From NCBI GenBank assembly GCA_002437815.1, contig DJRP01000030.1, positions 140,379-148,688 on the forward strand: 8,310 nt of DNA. Direction: 5' to 3'. The translations under genes were made by a program, and so were the position numbers. How positions within the stretch are numbered: position 1 is the stretch's first letter; each line of letters begins with the position of its first letter. The notes below the pieces were generated by a model that saw only the letters and a program-made list of their open reading frames with translations, ran no database searches and was not told where the DNA came from. Shown here in pieces: positions 6,517-8,310 of the stretch. Origin of the DNA: Collinsella sp. UBA6357. Lineage in GTDB: Bacteria > Actinomycetota > Coriobacteriia > Coriobacteriales > Coriobacteriaceae.

Positions 6517-7746
6517 ATGACCACCAACGAGCTCAATCCCGAGCTGCCGAGCACCGAGGAATCCAAGAGGATCCCCCTTATCATTAAAATCTACGCCGTC
6601 CTGTGCATCATATCGGGCGTGGGAACCCTCCCCTCCGTCGCGGCGTTCATGTACCAGGTCATATCGGCGCTCATCAGCGGGCAAGCCGCCGCAAGCATCC
6701 AGAACAACTTCCTGCTCACCGTCAGCCTCGTCATCGCCGGCATCATGCTGTCGGTGGCCAGCGCCATCATCCTCATCCTGTTCGGCGTCGACCTCATCAA
6801 GGACCAGCGGCGCAATGCGGCACGTCTCTCCTACATCCTCATCGCCTTCACGGTCGTCGAGCTTTTGGTCGATGTGATGCTCCAGGGCATCGGGCCCTTC
6901 CTGATCCGTCCCGCCGCTCAGCTCATCATCCTCACTGCGCTTTCGGCCACCGTCGACCCCACGCTGCGCCAGGAGCGCGACCTTCAGCGCCGGCTGCAGG
7001 AGATGCTCGACCGCGACGCCGCCCGCGAGGGCATGCTCGGGCGCGATGAAACTGGCGAGGGCTACATCAAGCTCAACTATTTCAACCTCTTCTGGGTGTT
7101 CTTCTTCTGCTCCATCTTGGGCCTGATTTTCGAGGAGATCTGGCACATGACCATCGATGATCCGGGCGTCTACCAGGACCGCGCCGGCATGCTCTTTGGC
7201 CCCTTCAGCCCCATCTACGGCTTTGGCGCCGTGCTCATGACGATGGTGCTCAACCGCTTCTACAAAAAGAATGCGCTGGTCATCTTTGCCGTGAGTGCCG
7301 TGTTGGGCGCCTCGTTCGAGGTTTTTGTCGGCTGGTTCATGCAGACGTCGTTCGGCGTCGTCTCGTGGAGCTACTCGCACATGAAACTCTTCGGCATGCC
7401 CGACCCCATCGCTCAGCTCACCGGCGGGCGCACCTGCACGCAGTTTGCCTGCCTGTGGGGCATCGGCGGACTTTTGTGGATCAAGTTCATGCTGCCGCGC
7501 CTGCTTGTGCTCATCAACAAGATCCCCTGGAAAAAGCGCTACTCGGCAACGGTGCTGTTCACCGCCTTCATCATCATCGACGGCGTCATGACGCTTCAGT
7601 CGCTCGACTACTGGTACCAGCGCGTCAACGGAACCGTAAGCGATATCCCCGTGGCGCAGTTCTATGGCAAGTACTTCGATAACGAGTATATGGAACAGCG
7701 GTTCCAAAGCATGACTATGAGCCCCGAGGACACCACGCGCGTATAG
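6517..7746 (+). CDS. Multi-pass membrane protein, putative ABC transporter permease (CmpB family)
   Basis: A 409-residue integral membrane protein. Residues about 185-380 resemble the 'putative ABC-transporter type IV / CmpB' family, whose hallmark is the GPFSPIYGFG motif, here at 228-237. Around it are hydrophobic segments near 189-206, 230-247, 252-273 and 345-361, plus a weaker one near 310-330. An N-terminal module has further probable membrane helices at about 20-42, 64-93 and 104-145. A charged, probably cytoplasmic linker (about 147-182, rich in Arg, Glu and Asp) joins the halves. No ATPase gene is adjacent, so an actual transport role is unproven. The ATG at 6517 is chosen because AAGAAAGG lies 7 nt upstream. 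The earlier in-frame ATG at 6487 lacks a ribosome site and overlaps a possible promoter. Transcribed away from purF and towards the MoaE-like gene. Confidence 0.85.
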   Translation: MTTNELNPELPSTEESKRIPLIIKIYAVLCIISGVGTLPSVAAFMYQVISALISGQAAASIQNNFLLTVSLVIAGIMLSVASAIILILFGVDLIKDQRRNAARLSYILIAFTVVELLVDVMLQGIGPFLIRPAAQLIILTALSATVDPTLRQERDLQRRLQEMLDRDAAREGMLGRDETGEGYIKLNYFNLFWVFFFCSILGLIFEEIWHMTIDDPGVYQDRAGMLFGPFSPIYGFGAVLMTMVLNRFYKKNALVIFAVSAVLGASFEVFVGWFMQTSFGVVSWSYSHMKLFGMPDPIAQLTGGRTCTQFACLWGIGGLLWIKFMLPRLLVLINKIPWKKRYSATVLFTAFIIIDGVMTLQSLDYWYQRVNGTVSDIPVAQFYGKYFDNEYMEQRFQSMTMSPEDTTRV

Positions 7747-7782
7747 CGTCAACACCGTCACGAGGCAGCTCCCCTGCACACG

Positions 7783-7821
7783 AAAGCCCGCCGACAGCCC
7801 ATGAACTGCCGGCGGGCTTTT
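7783..7821. terminator. Bidirectional terminator between convergent genes
   Basis: Arms 7783-7793 (AAAGCCCGCCG) and 7810-7820 (CGGCGGGCTTT) pair perfectly over 11 bp. One mismatch follows, then 3 more inner pairs (CAG/CTG) and an 8-nt loop. TTTT follows on the plus strand and TTT on the minus strand. The location between the stop codons of the membrane-protein gene and the MoaE-like gene fits termination in both directions. Confidence 0.88.
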
Positions 7822-7853
7822 GCCATGGGTTCATCGGAGTCGATCGGAAAGCC

Positions 7854-8270
7854 TTACGCCTCGCGCTCGATTTCGCTCACGCACTCGTTTTTGATGGTGC
7901 CGACGAGCGCCTGCAGCGCATCGACCACGTGCGGGCGAATGTCTCCCCCGATGAGCACGAGCATGATGTCGTCACCCACGGCGAGCTCGCCGCTTGCCAG
8001 CCACACGCGCACATACCCGATACCCGGCATCGCGCGTGTCGCCTCGATGGCATCTCGGACCTTGTCGGCATCGTAGGCAAACACCATACCGCCCACCTTG
8101 TGTCCGGGCGCCACGCCACCGGTCTCGGTCCCGCGCACCTCGGACTTGGGCGTCGCGCGCACCACGCCATTATGCGTCAGGTACATGCCGCACCCCGCCG
8201 CAGAGGCATCGGCCTTGGCCTCGCGCAGCCAAGCATCGACCGAAGGCATCGATTTGCCGCTCTCAAGCAT
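7854..8270 (-). CDS. MoaE-like protein (molybdopterin synthase large-subunit family, divergent)
   Basis: A 138-residue cytoplasmic protein resembling the short MoaE-like proteins of anaerobes. MoaE is the large subunit of molybdopterin synthase, which adds dithiolene sulfur to precursor Z during molybdenum cofactor synthesis. Supporting motifs are MYLTHNGVVRATPK (29-42), GELAVGDDIMLVLIGGDIRP (94-113) and the helix with Lys127 (TIKNECVSEIE). Compared from memory with Escherichia coli MoaE, Arg112 and Lys127 fit catalytic positions. The histidine of the usual HR pair and the second lysine of the C-terminal WKRE motif appear to be missing. Enzymatic activity is therefore uncertain. The ATG at 8270 is 6 nt after AAAAGGGG; an adjacent ATG at 8273 is only 3 nt away from it. 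No other molybdenum-cofactor genes are in the window. Confidence 0.75.
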   Translation of the reverse strand: MLESGKSMPSVDAWLREAKADASAAGCGMYLTHNGVVRATPKSEVRGTETGGVAPGHKVGGMVFAYDADKVRDAIEATRAMPGIGYVRVWLASGELAVGDDIMLVLIGGDIRPHVVDALQALVGTIKNECVSEIEREA

Positions 8271-8276
8271 CATTTT

Positions 8277-8284
8277 CCCCTTTT
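8277..8284 (-). promoter_or_regulatory. Ribosome binding site of the MoaE-like gene
   Basis: AAAAGGGG on the minus strand precedes two consecutive ATG codons. Spacing is 3 nt to the ATG at 8273 and 6 nt to the ATG at 8270, so the second is favoured. Confidence 0.5.
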
Positions 8285-8289
8285 GCTCA

Positions 8290-8304
8290 TTTTAGGACGG
8301 GGTC
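8290..8304. repeat. Right copy of the 15-nt inverted repeat
   Basis: TTTTAGGACGGGGTC is the exact reverse complement of 6398-6412. It lies 16 nt upstream of the first ATG of the MoaE-like gene. Read in the direction of that gene it has the same orientation as the left copy has to the membrane-protein gene. It contains a small dyad, GGAC-CCC-GTCC. The element may continue past the right edge of the window. Confidence 0.55.
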
Positions 8305-8310
8305 CACAGA

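Noticed and set aside
6421..7779. Long open frame of 452 codons on the minus strand opposite the CmpB-like gene
   Set aside because: An extremely acidic, low-complexity product covering the whole of a gene with clear family motifs. It is an antisense shadow.
6390..8310. AGA trinucleotide just outside both repeat copies as a target-site duplication
   Set aside because: A three-base match is at chance level, the right boundary falls at the very end of the window, and the two proposed ends do not begin with the same bases.

Overview
The window looks like a chromosomal segment of a high-GC Gram-positive bacterium, most likely a gut Coriobacteriia such as Collinsella. That is an inference from the G+C-rich codon use, the purF-purM-purN order, and a CmpB-type membrane protein beside a divergent MoaE-like protein. 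No rRNA or other taxonomic marker is present. Seven protein genes are supported: six on the minus strand and one on the plus strand. No tRNA, rRNA, CRISPR array or complete mobile element is visible.

Layout, left to right. (1) 19-1983, minus strand: a PTS EIIA (fructose/galactitol type) gene, preceded 30 nt upstream by a regulator-like gene that joins an AlbA/Schlafen-type DNA-binding domain to a GHKL-like ATPase domain and a C-terminal helical domain. (2) 1984-2638: an A+T-rich gap with no convincing gene. It ends at the strong purN terminator. (3) 2644-6288, minus strand: a de novo purine cluster purF > purM > purN. It has a TATAAT box 5' of purF, a terminator-like hairpin between purF and purM, an 11-nt purM/purN overlap, and an intrinsic terminator after purN. 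PurF makes phosphoribosylamine from PRPP and glutamine. PurN formylates GAR. PurM closes FGAM to AIR. (4) 6239-6516: a divergent intergenic region with a repeat. (5) 6517-7746, plus strand: a multi-pass membrane protein of the CmpB/putative ABC permease family. It converges on (6) 7854-8270, minus strand, a MoaE-like protein, with a bidirectional terminator between them.

The least explained signal is a perfect 15-nt inverted repeat (6398-6412 and 8290-8304). It bounds the membrane-protein/MoaE-like pair and lies upstream of each gene in the same gene-relative orientation. The left copy also sits inside its own A/T-arm palindrome. It could be a dispersed palindromic repeat, a pair of IS3-like ends, or a shared upstream motif. 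The other points of note are a roughly 37-residue Ala/Thr-rich insertion in the PurF glutaminase domain and the compositionally distinct regulator region at 517-2638.
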